The translations under genes were made by a program, and so were the position numbers. The notes beneath the pieces were generated by a model. The model did no database searches. It had not been told where the DNA came from and saw only the letters and a list, made by a program, of their open reading frames with translations. DNA of 64,000 bases from Bacillus sp. N1-1 (GTDB lineage: Bacteria; Bacillota; Bacilli; Bacillales; Guptibacillaceae): the NCBI RefSeq assembly GCF_009818105.1, contig NZ_CP046564.1, forward strand, positions 2,356,001-2,420,000. The letters run 5' to 3'. Of the stretch, positions 34,872 to 44,439 are shown one piece after another. Position 1 is the first letter of the stretch. Each line of letters starts with the position of its first letter.

Positions 34872-35936
34872 CTAACGCTTTACTCTGGCATTGTCACGCG
34901 CATGTGCAACTAAGCTAGCGACAAACTGATTAAGATGTCGGAAACGCTCGTCAGTTGTTTGGCCCATTTTCCATCGATAATAGATTTGCTGACAAATGAC
35001 AGCTAGTTTAAAATAGGCAAACGTTAAATAGAAATTCATTTGGGATACGTCACGCCCTGATTTCTTTGCGTAAGACTGGATAAATTCATCCCTCGTAATA
35101 AAACCTGGCATGACTGTAACAGGTGCTTTCCCCATGCCAGCTTTTAAAATATCTGGGTCATCTTGTTGTAACCAGTAGCCCATCGCTGCCCCTAAGTCTG
35201 CAAGCGGGTCTCCTACCGTCGTCATTTCCCAATCGAATAATCCAACGATTTCACTGTAATCATCATGAGCGAACATCGCATTGTTTATTTTGTAATCATA
35301 ATGAATAACGGTAGGACTTTGGGATTTAGGTATATTTGACGCCATCCAGTTTGTAAGTTCATCAATACCTGGAAGATCGTCTGTTTTTGATCGATTATAT
35401 CGTTTAATCCAGCCGTGTACTTGCCGTTCCATAAACCCATCTGGATGAGTAACACCCGCTAAGTTCGTCTTTTTGTAATCAATGCTGTGCAGGTTCACTA
35501 ACGTATCTACCATCGTTTCGGAAATGCTTCGACACAGATCCTCAGTCGGTTGAACGCCTTCAGGAAATGATGTATCAAGAACAATGCCTCTTCTTCTCTC
35601 CATAAGAAAGAATGGAGCATCAAGCAAAGTCCCATTGTAGAGATACGGTTTTGGGGCTAGTGGGAAAATAGGATTTAATTCTTTTAATATTGTAAACTCG
35701 CGCTGCATGTCATGAGCTTTCGGTGCCACTGGTCCAAGTGGTGGTCTACGTAGCACCGCTTCCCAATCGCCAATTGACAGCTGATAAGTTAAATTGGAGT
35801 GCCCAGTGCCGAATTGTTCAACGAGTAAAGGATCATCACTCAAATCATCAATGTTTTCCTTGATAAATTGCTCAAGCTTCTGTTTATCGAGCTCCTCTCC
35901 GTCTCGGACAGGGATCGTATCGTGTGAATAAGCCAT
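34872..35936 (-). CDS. APH-fold kinase related to the ACAD10/11 kinase domain (LvaA-like)
   Basis: A 354-aa phosphotransferase. N-terminal FGTGHSNLTYQL and VLRRPPLG match the nucleotide-binding lobe. The catalytic segment is HYDYKINNAMF with H212, D214 and N219, followed by GLFDWEMTTVGDPLADLG with D235 of the metal site. This pattern is that of the kinase domain of ACAD10/11 and LvaA, which phosphorylate 4-hydroxyacyl-CoA, rather than of aminoglycoside kinases. Start 35936 has AGGAG nine bases upstream. A partner dehydrogenase of ACAD10/11 type is encoded at 43173-44381. Confidence 0.85.
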   Translation of the reverse strand: MAYSHDTIPVRDGEELDKQKLEQFIKENIDDLSDDPLLVEQFGTGHSNLTYQLSIGDWEAVLRRPPLGPVAPKAHDMQREFTILKELNPIFPLAPKPYLYNGTLLDAPFFLMERRRGIVLDTSFPEGVQPTEDLCRSISETMVDTLVNLHSIDYKKTNLAGVTHPDGFMERQVHGWIKRYNRSKTDDLPGIDELTNWMASNIPKSQSPTVIHYDYKINNAMFAHDDYSEIVGLFDWEMTTVGDPLADLGAAMGYWLQQDDPDILKAGMGKAPVTVMPGFITRDEFIQSYAKKSGRDVSQMNFYLTFAYFKLAVICQQIYYRWKMGQTTDERFRHLNQFVASLVAHARDNARVKR

Positions 35937-35992
35937 ATGCCACACTCCTGATTACATAATATTCAGTCATCTACTCTTAAAAAAAGCACAAG

Positions 35993-36397
35993 TTAGAGGA
36001 GTTGATAAGATTCCTCAAGTTTTAATCGTAAGTCTTCTGGGATCACTTCACTCGCTTGTTTCTTGAAATCAAAATAAACGACTGTTGCTTCTCCCTCTGC
36101 TACAACGGCATCACTTGCCGTATCTTTTATATGATGCATAAGGGTAAAACTTTTCGTTCCAATACGTTTCACAGTTGTTTCAACATGTAGAGACTGTTTA
36201 AAATATGCCTGTTTCAGAAAATCGCATTTTGTAGAAACGAGAATAAACGGCCAATCGTCTGTTCCAGATCGTTTACCAAGATAATCAAAAAACTGAACTC
36301 GCGCTTCTTCTAAGTAAATAAAATAACTTGTATTATTAACATGGCCGAGCGCATCCGTCTCACAAAATCGTACTCTTACACTTGTATGCACACTCAT
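35993..36397 (-). CDS. Acyl-CoA thioesterase (4HBT hot-dog fold)
   Basis: A 134-aa hot-dog thioesterase. The 4HBT motif RFCETDALGHVNNTSYFIYL contains the catalytic aspartate and conserved HVNN. It probably releases free acid and CoA from pathway intermediates or recovers CoA. It lies 18 bases after a crotonase and before the kinase gene in the same orientation. Confidence 0.9.
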   Translation of the reverse strand: MSVHTSVRVRFCETDALGHVNNTSYFIYLEEARVQFFDYLGKRSGTDDWPFILVSTKCDFLKQAYFKQSLHVETTVKRIGTKSFTLMHHIKDTASDAVVAEGEATVVYFDFKKQASEVIPEDLRLKLEESYQLL

Positions 36398-36415
36398 TAA
36401 ACTTCCTCTTTTCTA

Positions 36416-37192
36416 TTACCTGTGAGTAAAGGCAGGCTTTCTTTTTTCCATAAATGCTTGTACGCCTTCTTTAATATCTTCTGTCTGAAAAACTTCTTCA
36501 AACAATTCTGCTTCAAGTTCAACGGCAGATTCAATTGGAAGGTGCGCACCATTGTTCACTGCTTTTTTGATTCGTGATAAAGCCTGCAGCGATTGACCAG
36601 TTATTTTTGAAGCCAGTCCTTGAGCATAAGTCATGCCTTGTCCGGATGGTACCACGTGATTTACAAGACCGTACCGATCTGCCTCTTCAGCTGAAATCGG
36701 TTCACCCGTGAACATCATTTCTTTTGCTTTGGCTTCTCCAATAAGTCTAGGAAGACGCTGCGTTCCTCCTCCACCTGGGAAAAGTCCTAACTTTATTTCA
36801 GGAAGTCCAAGCTGAGCGTGTTCCTCAGCAATTCGCATATCACACGTCATTGCAAGTTCACAACCCCCACCAAATGTTAATCCATTAAGCACAGCAATTG
36901 TTGGTTTTGGGAAATGATCTAAATAATTCAATACTTGGTGAGTTTCCATTACGATATTCTTAAAACCAGACTGTCCAATCCAATCTGGAAACTCTTTAAT
37001 ATCAGCACCAGCCATAAAGGCTTTGTTTCCAGCACCTGTTAAAATAACTGCTACAGCATCTTGATTCGCTTCCAACTCTGTAAAAACCTCAAAAAGTTCA
37101 GTGGATACTTGTTTACTCATAACATTTAAAGGGGGATTATTGATCGTAACGATAGCCGTCTTTTCATGAATTTCATACGTCACCATTTTCAT
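36416..37192 (-). CDS. Enoyl-CoA hydratase
   Basis: A 258-aa crotonase with both hydratase glutamates in place: LPEIKLGLFPGGGGTQRLPR. Oxyanion loops are NKAFMAGADIKEF and LNGLTFGGGCELAMTCD. It should hydrate 2-enoyl-CoA to 3-hydroxyacyl-CoA. Its ATG overlaps the stop of the 3-hydroxyacyl-CoA dehydrogenase gene (TAATG), and GAAGGAG lies nine bases upstream. The next beta-oxidation step is thus encoded by the coupled gene. Confidence 0.92.
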   Translation of the reverse strand: MKMVTYEIHEKTAIVTINNPPLNVMSKQVSTELFEVFTELEANQDAVAVILTGAGNKAFMAGADIKEFPDWIGQSGFKNIVMETHQVLNYLDHFPKPTIAVLNGLTFGGGCELAMTCDMRIAEEHAQLGLPEIKLGLFPGGGGTQRLPRLIGEAKAKEMMFTGEPISAEEADRYGLVNHVVPSGQGMTYAQGLASKITGQSLQALSRIKKAVNNGAHLPIESAVELEAELFEEVFQTEDIKEGVQAFMEKRKPAFTHR

Positions 37193-38076
37193 TAATTTTT
37201 CACTCCTTCTTTTGTATAGTCATACCAGCCTTTTCCTGTTTTTCTTCCAAGTGTTCCAGCTTTTACTTTATCCTCAATGGCTTTCGATGGCTTGTCTTCT
37301 GGATTTCCTGTTTCGTTATAACGTTGCTGCATCACGTAATAACCAACATCTATTCCAGATAAATCCATTAATTCGAATGGCCCAATCGGATGATTTAGAG
37401 CTTTGCGACAAATCAAGTCGATATCTTGAAAATCTGCAATTCCTTCTTCGTACAAATACATCGCTTCTTTTTGCAATGCACCTAGAATCCGATTCGCGAC
37501 GAATCCTGAAATTTCTTTTTTCATTAATACGCCTGTCCGATTAATGCGCTCGCAAACCGCCATCGTAAGCTGGGCTGTTTCTTCAGAAGTTGCTTCACTC
37601 ATGACCACCTCCACACAGTCCATAACTAGTGGTGGGAAGAAGAAGTGCATGTTCACAACTTTTTCTTTACGATTCGTTGCGGATGCGATTAATGAGTTCA
37701 CAATTGTAGAACTATTAGTCGCTAGAATTGTATTTGGATCGGCTAACTGATCGAGCTTTTCGAACACTTCACGCTTTACATCTAATTTTTCAACAATGGC
37801 TTCAATAATGAAGTCAGCTCTTACCGCTGCTTCTTCAAGATTTGTTGAAAATTGAAGTCTTTCAAACGCTGCTGTTTTTTGATCTTCGGTGATTTTCCCT
37901 TTTTTAACCCACTTTGTCATAATTCCTTCAAGCTTCTCACCCGCATCTTTTAGAGCAGCTTCATTAATATCCTGAATCATTGTTTCATACCCACCAAGTG
38001 CACAAAGCATACCAATCTGATGCCCCATAGAGCCGGCTCCGAGCACTGTTACCTTTTTAATTTCTTCTATTTTCAT
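37192..38076 (-). CDS. 3-hydroxyacyl-CoA dehydrogenase (3-hydroxybutyryl-CoA dehydrogenase family)
   Basis: A 294-aa NAD-dependent dehydrogenase. The Rossmann loop is VLGAGSMGHQIG at 11-22; S122 and the H144/E156 pair form the active site, with GFVANRIL in the C-terminal domain. The usual HFFNP motif reads HFFFPP, so the conserved Asn is replaced by Phe at 147. This may shift substrate range. It is the first gene of a long minus-strand unit, with AAGGAGG before the ATG and a palindromic operator 19 bases upstream of the start. Confidence 0.9.
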   Translation of the reverse strand: MKIEEIKKVTVLGAGSMGHQIGMLCALGGYETMIQDINEAALKDAGEKLEGIMTKWVKKGKITEDQKTAAFERLQFSTNLEEAAVRADFIIEAIVEKLDVKREVFEKLDQLADPNTILATNSSTIVNSLIASATNRKEKVVNMHFFFPPLVMDCVEVVMSEATSEETAQLTMAVCERINRTGVLMKKEISGFVANRILGALQKEAMYLYEEGIADFQDIDLICRKALNHPIGPFELMDLSGIDVGYYVMQQRYNETGNPEDKPSKAIEDKVKAGTLGRKTGKGWYDYTKEGVKN

Positions 38077-38094
38077 TCTATTTCCTCCTTAAGT

Positions 38095-38112
38095 AACTAA
38101 CCGGTTAGGATG
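38095..38112. promoter_or_regulatory. Palindromic operator, site 1
   Basis: The core CTAACCGGTTAG (38097-38108) is a perfect 12-base palindrome. It lies between the TetR gene and the start of the 3-hydroxyacyl-CoA dehydrogenase gene. Closely similar palindromes precede two other transcription units of the cluster (44411-44430, 47680-47699). It is probably the binding site of the TetR regulator encoded next to it. Confidence 0.7.
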
Positions 38113-38119
38113 TAAAATT

Positions 38120-38133
38120 CGCAAGCGCTTTCA
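38120..38133. promoter_or_regulatory. cre-like site upstream of the dehydrogenase unit
   Basis: CGCAAGCGCTTTCA (minus strand TGAAAGCGCTTGCG) matches the CcpA cre consensus at all but two fixed positions. It sits a few bases upstream of operator site 1, in the likely promoter region. Catabolite repression of the operon would fit its role. Confidence 0.45.
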
Positions 38134-38154
38134 TTTGGCTGGGAAAAGGAAAGC

Positions 38155-38724
38155 TTATCTGCTTTCCTCAATCCCATTTAATACCATGTCAACAAATATA
38201 CTTGCTACTTCTTTATCCGACACCGGTCCGTTTGGCTTATACCACTGATACGTCCAATTTGTAATACCTAGAATAGCAAACGTTACGATATCGATATTGA
38301 GATCTTTTCTAAACTCTCCATTTTTAACACCTTGTTTTAGTAAATCCTGAAAGTAATAGCGGATTTGATCACGCTTTGGAAGGATTTCAGCGAGATTTTC
38401 TTCTTTTAAATTTTTCATTTCTCGAAAGAAAACTCGCGCACTGTGTCCTTCTAATTCAACGTTATGGATTAGCATATAAACCATATCGTAGAGTTTTTCT
38501 TTACAACTTTTAGACACATCTTCTAAAATATCTTTCTGTTGTTTAATCATGCCATCGATATAGGAAGAATGGATGTCCATTAACAATGCTTCTTTACTCT
38601 TAAAATAATAATAGAACGTCCCTTTTGTTACACCGATTGCATCCACAATATCTTGAATCGACGTTTCACTAAATCCATTTTTTTCAAACAGCTCAATACT
38701 TTTAACAGTTAGTTTGTGTTTCAT
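38155..38724 (-). CDS. TetR-family regulator
   Basis: A 189-aa TetR repressor. The N-terminal helix-turn-helix reads FSETSIQDIVDAIGVTKGTF followed by YYYFKSKEALL. The C-terminal ligand domain includes WTYQWYKPNGP, typical of acyl-CoA-responsive TetR proteins of fatty acid pathways. It probably represses the cluster and is released by an acyl-CoA, acting at the CTAACCGGTTAG-type palindromes. It is encoded between an acyl-CoA ligase and the unit that carries site 1. Confidence 0.9.
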   Translation of the reverse strand: MKHKLTVKSIELFEKNGFSETSIQDIVDAIGVTKGTFYYYFKSKEALLMDIHSSYIDGMIKQQKDILEDVSKSCKEKLYDMVYMLIHNVELEGHSARVFFREMKNLKEENLAEILPKRDQIRYYFQDLLKQGVKNGEFRKDLNIDIVTFAILGITNWTYQWYKPNGPVSDKEVASIFVDMVLNGIEESR

Positions 38725-38799
38725 GCTAGTACCCTCTCAATCTATCAATCTACATTGATTAAGATTATATCATATGGAGGTTACTTCAAAGCATCCAAC

Positions 38800-40413
38800 C
38801 TATAGCTGACGTGCTTCATCACGGATGGAGCGTCTTAAAATTTTCCCTACGCTCGTTTTAGGAAGCTCATTACGAAATTCTACAATTTTTGGAACTTTAT
38901 AAGGTGCCATTTCATCCTGGCAGTAAGAAATAACCTCCTCCTCCGTCAAAGTTGCTCCTGGTTTCTTCACAATCACTGCCTTTACAGTCTCACCGCGATA
39001 AGGATCTGGGACACCTACAATTACTGCCTCCATAATACTTGGATGTTCATAAAGAACCTCTTCAATATCGCGTGGGTATATATTATACCCGCTGGCAATA
39101 ATTAGATCTTTTTTTCGATCAATGATTGAAACATACCCATCCGCATCCATTTTTGCAATATCTCCTGTAAACAACCATCCGTCACGAAGCGTGTTCGCCG
39201 TTTCTTCTGGCAAGTTCCAATACCCCTTCATCACCTGTGGTCCTTTAATAATAAGCTCACCTGATTCTCCAAACGGTACCTCTATTTTCCCTTCAGCTAA
39301 ATCAACAATTTTGTACTCTGTAGAAGGAAAGCCAATGCCGACACTCCCAGGCTTACGCTCACCAAAAGGTGGATTAACATGCGTCGTCGGAGAAGCTTCA
39401 CTTAAGCCGTATCCTTCAAGAATTTTAGCTCCAGTTTTTCGTTCAAACTCTTTCATTAATCCAACTGGCATCGGTGCGCTTCCACTATTACACGTTCGGA
39501 TGCTTCCAAGATTATATTTTTCCGCCTCTGGATGATTCGTTAAAGCGACATACATTGTTGGAACACCAGGAAACATGGTTGGTTTCTCTGTTTCAATTGT
39601 TTTTAAAACTTCATTAACATCGAATTTCGGCAAAATTACGCTCTCCGCTCCAATTCGAATCGATAAATTCATACACGATGTCATTCCAAAAACGTGGAAC
39701 AAAGGAATGACTGTTAAACATTTTTCTTCACCAAACGTGAATTCACCTTTAAAAAATTCGAGACATTGCTCAACATTTGCAATCAAATTACGATGAGTTA
39801 ACATAGCCCCTTTTGATCTTCCAGTCGTTCCACCAGTATACTGAAGAACGGCAATGTCTTCTTTAGGATCAACCGAAATCTCTTTCAGTTGCTCCTGCGT
39901 ACTTTGAATAAACTGGTCGAAAGTAAAATCAGGGGCGAAGTTCGTTTCCGTAGGCTTAAGAGAGACCACAATCACGTTCTTAACATTCGTTTCGCTCTGA
40001 ATAGCTTTCAATCTTGGATAAAGAGCATCATAGATAACGATCGTTTCCGCTCCAGAATCAGCTAATATGTACTGAAGTTCACGTTCTACAAGCATAGGAT
40101 TGATCTGAGTAATCGTCCCCCCTGCTTTTAACACGCCGTAATAGCTAATCGCAAACTGAGGACAATTTGGTAACATAAAAGCAACGCGATCCTTTGGATG
40201 CACTTCATAAGTATGCTGAAGAGCTGAGCCAAATAATGTTGAAAGTTGCCCAAGTTCACGGTAAGTTATTTTTTTTTGATAAAAAGAGAGTGCGACTTGA
40301 TCTGGATATTCTTTTACTGTTTTCGTTAACATGTCCTGTAGAGAAACATTTGGGATATCAATTGTACTAGAAATGGAGTCAGGGTAATGCTTTGTCCAAC
40401 TTTTTTCGTTCAT
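38800..40413 (-). CDS. Acyl-CoA ligase (AMP-forming) 2, FadD-like
   Basis: A 537-aa ANL-family ligase. Motifs: LQYTGGTTGRSKGAML, EGYGLSEASPTTHVNP, FTGDIAKMDADGYVSIIDRK and TSVGKILRRSI with the catalytic lysine. The FadD-like pattern points to medium- or long-chain fatty acids, but specificity cannot be read. CGGAGGTGC lies upstream of the ATG. It follows an SDR gene after 18 bases and precedes the TetR gene. Confidence 0.92.
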   Translation of the reverse strand: MNEKSWTKHYPDSISSTIDIPNVSLQDMLTKTVKEYPDQVALSFYQKKITYRELGQLSTLFGSALQHTYEVHPKDRVAFMLPNCPQFAISYYGVLKAGGTITQINPMLVERELQYILADSGAETIVIYDALYPRLKAIQSETNVKNVIVVSLKPTETNFAPDFTFDQFIQSTQEQLKEISVDPKEDIAVLQYTGGTTGRSKGAMLTHRNLIANVEQCLEFFKGEFTFGEEKCLTVIPLFHVFGMTSCMNLSIRIGAESVILPKFDVNEVLKTIETEKPTMFPGVPTMYVALTNHPEAEKYNLGSIRTCNSGSAPMPVGLMKEFERKTGAKILEGYGLSEASPTTHVNPPFGERKPGSVGIGFPSTEYKIVDLAEGKIEVPFGESGELIIKGPQVMKGYWNLPEETANTLRDGWLFTGDIAKMDADGYVSIIDRKKDLIIASGYNIYPRDIEEVLYEHPSIMEAVIVGVPDPYRGETVKAVIVKKPGATLTEEEVISYCQDEMAPYKVPKIVEFRNELPKTSVGKILRRSIRDEARQL

Positions 40414-40431
40414 GCTTGCACCTCCGAGTAA

Positions 40432-41184
40432 TTAAAACGTTAATCCGCCTCCGTCAACAAGAAGACTTGTTCCTGTAACGTAAGAAGCTTCATCCGAGAC
40501 TAGGAATAGCACGGCGTTTGCAATTTCCTCTGGTTGTCCTACCCTTTTAAGCGCATTGGCTTTTGAAATAATGGGCCATTTACGTTCATCTTCTCTCCAT
40601 GGTGTCACAATGTTTGTATCAATTACTCCAGGACAAACGGCATTCACTCGAATGTTCTTGCTTCCGTATTCGAGAGCAGCATTTTTTGTTAATGTAATAA
40701 CCCCACCTTTGGATGCATTATAAGGGGCCATATATTTTTTTCCTTTAAACCCCAATAGACTTGAAGTGTTAACGATTGAGCCACCATTTCTCTTTTCCAT
40801 TAATGGAATACTAAATTTCATTCCAAGAAAAACGCCCTTCAAATTTATCGACACAACACGGTCCCATTCCTCAACAGAAACATCCGCTAATTTCACTTCT
40901 TCGTTACTAACACCTGCATTATTAAAAAGAATGTCGAGGCCACCATAGTGCTGTTCACACTCTTCTACAAGCGCTTTCATTTCTCCTTCATTTGCCGTGT
41001 CCGTTTTTACAAATATGGCATCTCCACCCATTTTCCGAACTTGTTCGACAGTTTCTTCTCCAGATTCCGCGTGAATATCAGAGACGATTACCTTTGCCCC
41101 TTCATCAGCAAAGCGAATCGCGGTTGCTCGACCGATTCCTCCACCGCCTCCAGTTACAATTGCAATTTTATCCTGCAGCCTCAT
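40432..41184 (-). CDS. SDR-family dehydrogenase 2
   Basis: A 250-aa short-chain dehydrogenase with TGGGGGIG, NNAGVSNEEV, catalytic YNASK and C-terminal VDGGGL. An aspartate after beta-2 (SDIHAES) favours NAD(H). It is likely a hydroxyacyl dehydrogenase of the pathway. The start has AAGGAGGGATGA upstream, 11 bases after the thiolase stop. Confidence 0.9.
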   Translation of the reverse strand: MRLQDKIAIVTGGGGGIGRATAIRFADEGAKVIVSDIHAESGEETVEQVRKMGGDAIFVKTDTANEGEMKALVEECEQHYGGLDILFNNAGVSNEEVKLADVSVEEWDRVVSINLKGVFLGMKFSIPLMEKRNGGSIVNTSSLLGFKGKKYMAPYNASKGGVITLTKNAALEYGSKNIRVNAVCPGVIDTNIVTPWREDERKWPIISKANALKRVGQPEEIANAVLFLVSDEASYVTGTSLLVDGGGLTF

Positions 41185-41195
41185 TTCATCCCTCC

Positions 41196-42365
41196 TTATT
41201 CCCGCTCTAAAACAGTTGCTATTCCTTGACCTCCACCAATACAGGCAGTGATCAGCGCATATCTTCCTTCTCGACGATCAAGCTCATAAATCGCTTTTGT
41301 TGCTAAAATAGCTCCAGTTGCACCTAATGGATGACCATGTGCAATCGCGCCGCCGTTAACATTCACAACATTTTCATTCATTTTCAATTCACGATCACAA
41401 GCAATTACCTGAGCAGCAAAAGCTTCATTAATCTCAATCAAATCCATTTCCTCAAGTGATAATCCGCTTTGTTTCATCAATTTTTGCGTAGCTGGAACGG
41501 GGCCGATTCCCATTATATTCGGATCGACTCCGCTAACCGCATATCCTCTCACTACCGCAAGTGGTTTTAAACCAAGGCTTTCAGCTTTTTCGCGGGACAT
41601 AACAATAAGAGCGGATGCCGCGTCATTCAAACCAGAGCTTGACCCTGCTGTGACGCTTCCTCCTTTCTTAAATACGGGAGGTAATGAAGCAAGACGTTCA
41701 ATCGTTGTTTCAGGTCTTGGATGTTCATCCTTTGTTACTTTAATCGGATCGCCTTTTCGGACAGGTACATGAACGGGAGCAATTTGGGAGTCAAAATAAC
41801 CTTCAGCCATGGCTTTCCCCATTCGTTCTTGACTTCTTTGTGCAAAGGCATCTTGTTCTTCTCTAGTAATGTGATATTTTTCCGCTAAATTTTCCGCCGT
41901 AACCCCCATTGGAGGATCGCCAATTTCGTCAGGAGAAAGGCGTGACTTCATAAAACGGGGTGGCATTGTACTAAATGGCTTAGATGGTTTTTCCATTAAG
42001 TATGGAGCCTGACTCATGCTTTCTGCTCCACCAACGATATAGACATCTCCATCTCCTGATCTAATCGCTTGTGCAGCAAGATTTATCGCATTCAATCCCG
42101 ATCCACACTGACGGTCAATCGTTAGTCCTGGAATTGAAAGAGGGAGACCGGCCTGCAATGCTGTTAGCCTCGCAATATTCCCTCCTCCACCAATAACGTT
42201 TCCGAAGATCACGTCATCGATTGATTCAACATCTAAATTGATACGTGCTACTGCTTCTTTAAGCGCGATTGCGCCAAGCTCATGTGCTTGTATTCCTGCA
42301 AACGCACCTCCCTGTCTTCCGATCGGTGTTCGGACGCTAGAGACAATAACTGGATCACGATTCAT
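41196..42365 (-). CDS. Thiolase (acetyl-CoA acyltransferase)
   Basis: A 389-aa thiolase for the last beta-oxidation step. The acylated cysteine is C87 in DRQCGSGLNA; the other catalytic residues lie in NEAFAAQ, GGAIAHGHPLGATGA and CIGGGQG. The ATG at 42383 overlaps the stop of the SDR gene upstream (TAATG), but the ATG at 42365 is preceded by AAGGGGGAA and is preferred. Confidence 0.92.
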   Translation of the reverse strand: MNRDPVIVSSVRTPIGRQGGAFAGIQAHELGAIALKEAVARINLDVESIDDVIFGNVIGGGGNIARLTALQAGLPLSIPGLTIDRQCGSGLNAINLAAQAIRSGDGDVYIVGGAESMSQAPYLMEKPSKPFSTMPPRFMKSRLSPDEIGDPPMGVTAENLAEKYHITREEQDAFAQRSQERMGKAMAEGYFDSQIAPVHVPVRKGDPIKVTKDEHPRPETTIERLASLPPVFKKGGSVTAGSSSGLNDAASALIVMSREKAESLGLKPLAVVRGYAVSGVDPNIMGIGPVPATQKLMKQSGLSLEEMDLIEINEAFAAQVIACDRELKMNENVVNVNGGAIAHGHPLGATGAILATKAIYELDRREGRYALITACIGGGQGIATVLERE

Positions 42366-42382
42366 ATGATTTTCCCCCTTCA

Positions 42383-43156
42383 TTACATTGCATGTTGTCC
42401 ACCATCTACAATTAAGATATCTCCTGTTACGTAATTCGAAGCATTCGATGCAAGAAAAAGCGCCGCCCCTTTCAGATCATCGTCTGTTCCAAATCGATTC
42501 AATGGGGTCGTTTCTAGCATCCTTTCACCACCAGCGTCAATTAAACCTTTGGACATTTTTGTAGGGAAAAAGCCTGGTGCAATCGCATTAACATTGATAT
42601 TATAGCTCCCCCACTTTACAGCAAGGTCTTTCGTAAATGTAATCACTGCACCTTTACTCGTGTTATAACCGATTGCATCCATGTAGCGCGGGTCAGCACC
42701 ACCAAGTCCTGCAACAGAAGCAATGTTAATGATCTTTCCACTTTTTTGTTTAATCATTTCTTTCCCAACTGCCTGGGCAAATAAGAACGTACCAGTGACG
42801 TTAACCTCCATTACTTTGTGCCAGGCTTGAAGCGGCATTTCCACTACAGGTGCCCCCCATGAAGCGCCGCTGTTGTTGACGAGAATATCGATACGACCAA
42901 ATTCTTTCATTGTTGCATCAACAACATCCTGAACCTGTTCTTGGTTTGTTACATCACATTCAAACGCTAATGATTTCACTCCAGTTTCTTTTAGCTCCTC
43001 GCTAACAGCTTCACAAGCTTCTCGCTTCCTTGAACAAATCACGACGTTTGCACCTGCCTCTGCAAATCCTTCAGCGATTTGCTTTCCAAGCCCTCTTCCT
43101 CCTCCTGTTACAATTGCTGTCTTTCCTGTTAAGTCAAATAATTGCATCACGTTCAT
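42383..43156 (-). CDS. SDR-family dehydrogenase 3
   Basis: A 257-aa short-chain dehydrogenase with TGGGRGLG, NNSGASWG, catalytic YNTSK and VDGGQ at the end. CSRKREA after beta-2 favours NADP(H). It is coupled to the thiolase gene through a TAATG overlap and follows the ACAD10/11-type dehydrogenase after 16 bases. It may reduce or oxidise an oxo-/hydroxy-acyl-CoA. Confidence 0.9.
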   Translation of the reverse strand: MNVMQLFDLTGKTAIVTGGGRGLGKQIAEGFAEAGANVVICSRKREACEAVSEELKETGVKSLAFECDVTNQEQVQDVVDATMKEFGRIDILVNNSGASWGAPVVEMPLQAWHKVMEVNVTGTFLFAQAVGKEMIKQKSGKIINIASVAGLGGADPRYMDAIGYNTSKGAVITFTKDLAVKWGSYNINVNAIAPGFFPTKMSKGLIDAGGERMLETTPLNRFGTDDDLKGAALFLASNASNYVTGDILIVDGGQHAM

Positions 43157-43172
43157 ATCTTATCCCCCCTAA

Positions 43173-44381
43173 TTAACGATATTTCTTCAATTCCTGTCTC
43201 GCTACTGCACTGCGATGTACTTCGTCAGGACCGTCAGCTAGTCGAAGCGTTCTAGCGTTAGCCCAGTGAGCCGCTAACGTATAATCATCACTTACACCGG
43301 CACCTCCAAATGCTTGTATGGCTCGGTCAATCACGCGGAGAGCCATATTCGGTGCCACTACTTTAATCATGGCAATTTCTGCTTTCGCTTCTTTATTTCC
43401 AACCGTATCCATCATATAAGCTGCTTTTAGTGTAAGCAGTCTCGCCTGTTCAATTTCGATACGAGAATCGGCAATCCACTCGCGAACGACGCCTTGCTCA
43501 GAGATTTTCTTTCCAAAAGCTTCACGACTTTGTACACGCTTACATAAGTCTTCAAGCGCTCGTTCTGCCGTTCCTATTAACCTCATGCAGTGGTGAATAC
43601 GTCCAGGACCAAGTCTCCCTTGAGCAATCGCAAAACCTTTTCCTTCTTCCCAAAGCATATTTGAAGCTGGCACCCTGACATCTTTGTACTCTATTTCTGC
43701 ATGTCCGTGTGGGGCATGATCATAACCAAAAACGGGTAGCACTCGCTTTATCGTGACGCCTTTTGTATCAAGTGGAACGAGAATCATGGACTGCTGTTCA
43801 TGTTTAGATGCATTTGGATCATTTTTACCCATAACAATGGCGATTTTACATCTTGGATCTCCGGCACCAGAAGACCACCATTTCGTTCCATTGATTACGT
43901 ATTCATCGCCTTCTCGTTCGATACGAGCTTGAATATTTGTAGCATCAGAAGAAGCAACATCTGGTTCTGTCATTGAGAAGCAGGAGCGGATTTCTCCTGA
44001 AAGGAGGGGTTCTAGCCACTGTTTCTTTTGTTCGTCTGTACCGTAACGTACTAATACTTCCATATTTCCAGTATCAGGGGCGGCACAGTTAAATACTTCA
44101 GGTCCAATCATGGACCGTCCCATCACTTCACAAAGAGGAGCATACTCAGCATTAGTTAATCCAGCGCCATATTCACTTTCTGGAAGAAAAAGATTCCATA
44201 ATCCTGCATCTTTCGCTTTCTGTTTCAATTCTTCCATAATTGGTGGAATCCTTGACCATCTACTGTCCTGTTCTGAAAGCTGTTCTTCATACACTTTTTC
44301 ATTTGGGTAAACATGTTCATCCATAAATGCAGTTAATTTTTCAAGATACGCTCGGCAACGCTCGGAATAGTCAAAATTCAT
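43173..44381 (-). CDS. Acyl-CoA dehydrogenase of the ACAD10/11 type (LvaC-like)
   Basis: A 402-aa flavoenzyme. [17 protein letters not shown] and [16 protein letters not shown] match the flavin/substrate region of ACAD10/11. The C-terminal [17 protein letters not shown] and [16 protein letters not shown] replace the EGTxE segment of ordinary acyl-CoA dehydrogenases. In animals this domain is fused to a kinase and handles 4-phosphoacyl-CoA derived from 4-hydroxyacyl-CoA. Here the kinase is a separate gene at 34872-35936. It is the first gene of its unit, behind a promoter and operator site 2. Confidence 0.9.
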   Translation of the reverse strand: MNFDYSERCRAYLEKLTAFMDEHVYPNEKVYEEQLSEQDSRWSRIPPIMEELKQKAKDAGLWNLFLPESEYGAGLTNAEYAPLCEVMGRSMIGPEVFNCAAPDTGNMEVLVRYGTDEQKKQWLEPLLSGEIRSCFSMTEPDVASSDATNIQARIEREGDEYVINGTKWWSSGAGDPRCKIAIVMGKNDPNASKHEQQSMILVPLDTKGVTIKRVLPVFGYDHAPHGHAEIEYKDVRVPASNMLWEEGKGFAIAQGRLGPGRIHHCMRLIGTAERALEDLCKRVQSREAFGKKISEQGVVREWIADSRIEIEQARLLTLKAAYMMDTVGNKEAKAEIAMIKVVAPNMALRVIDRAIQAFGGAGVSDDYTLAAHWANARTLRLADGPDEVHRSAVARQELKKYR

Positions 44382-44410
44382 CTATTGTTCGCTCCTTTTA
44401 ACCGATATCT

Positions 44411-44430
44411 AACTAACCGGTTGGTATGTT
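44411..44430. promoter_or_regulatory. Palindromic operator, site 2
   Basis: AACTAACCGGTTGGTATGTT shares the CTAACCGGTT core of site 1 and the GTATGTT flank of site 3. It lies 10 bases downstream of the -10 of the ACAD10/11-type promoter and 30 bases before the start codon, a position suited to repression. Confidence 0.65.
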
Positions 44431-44439
44431 CTTACAAAC

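Noticed and set aside
34872..35936. Aminoglycoside phosphotransferase (resistance) annotation for the APH-fold kinase
   Set aside because: The catalytic segment and the operon match the ACAD10/11-LvaA kinase group, and resistance kinases are not found inside acyl-CoA operons.
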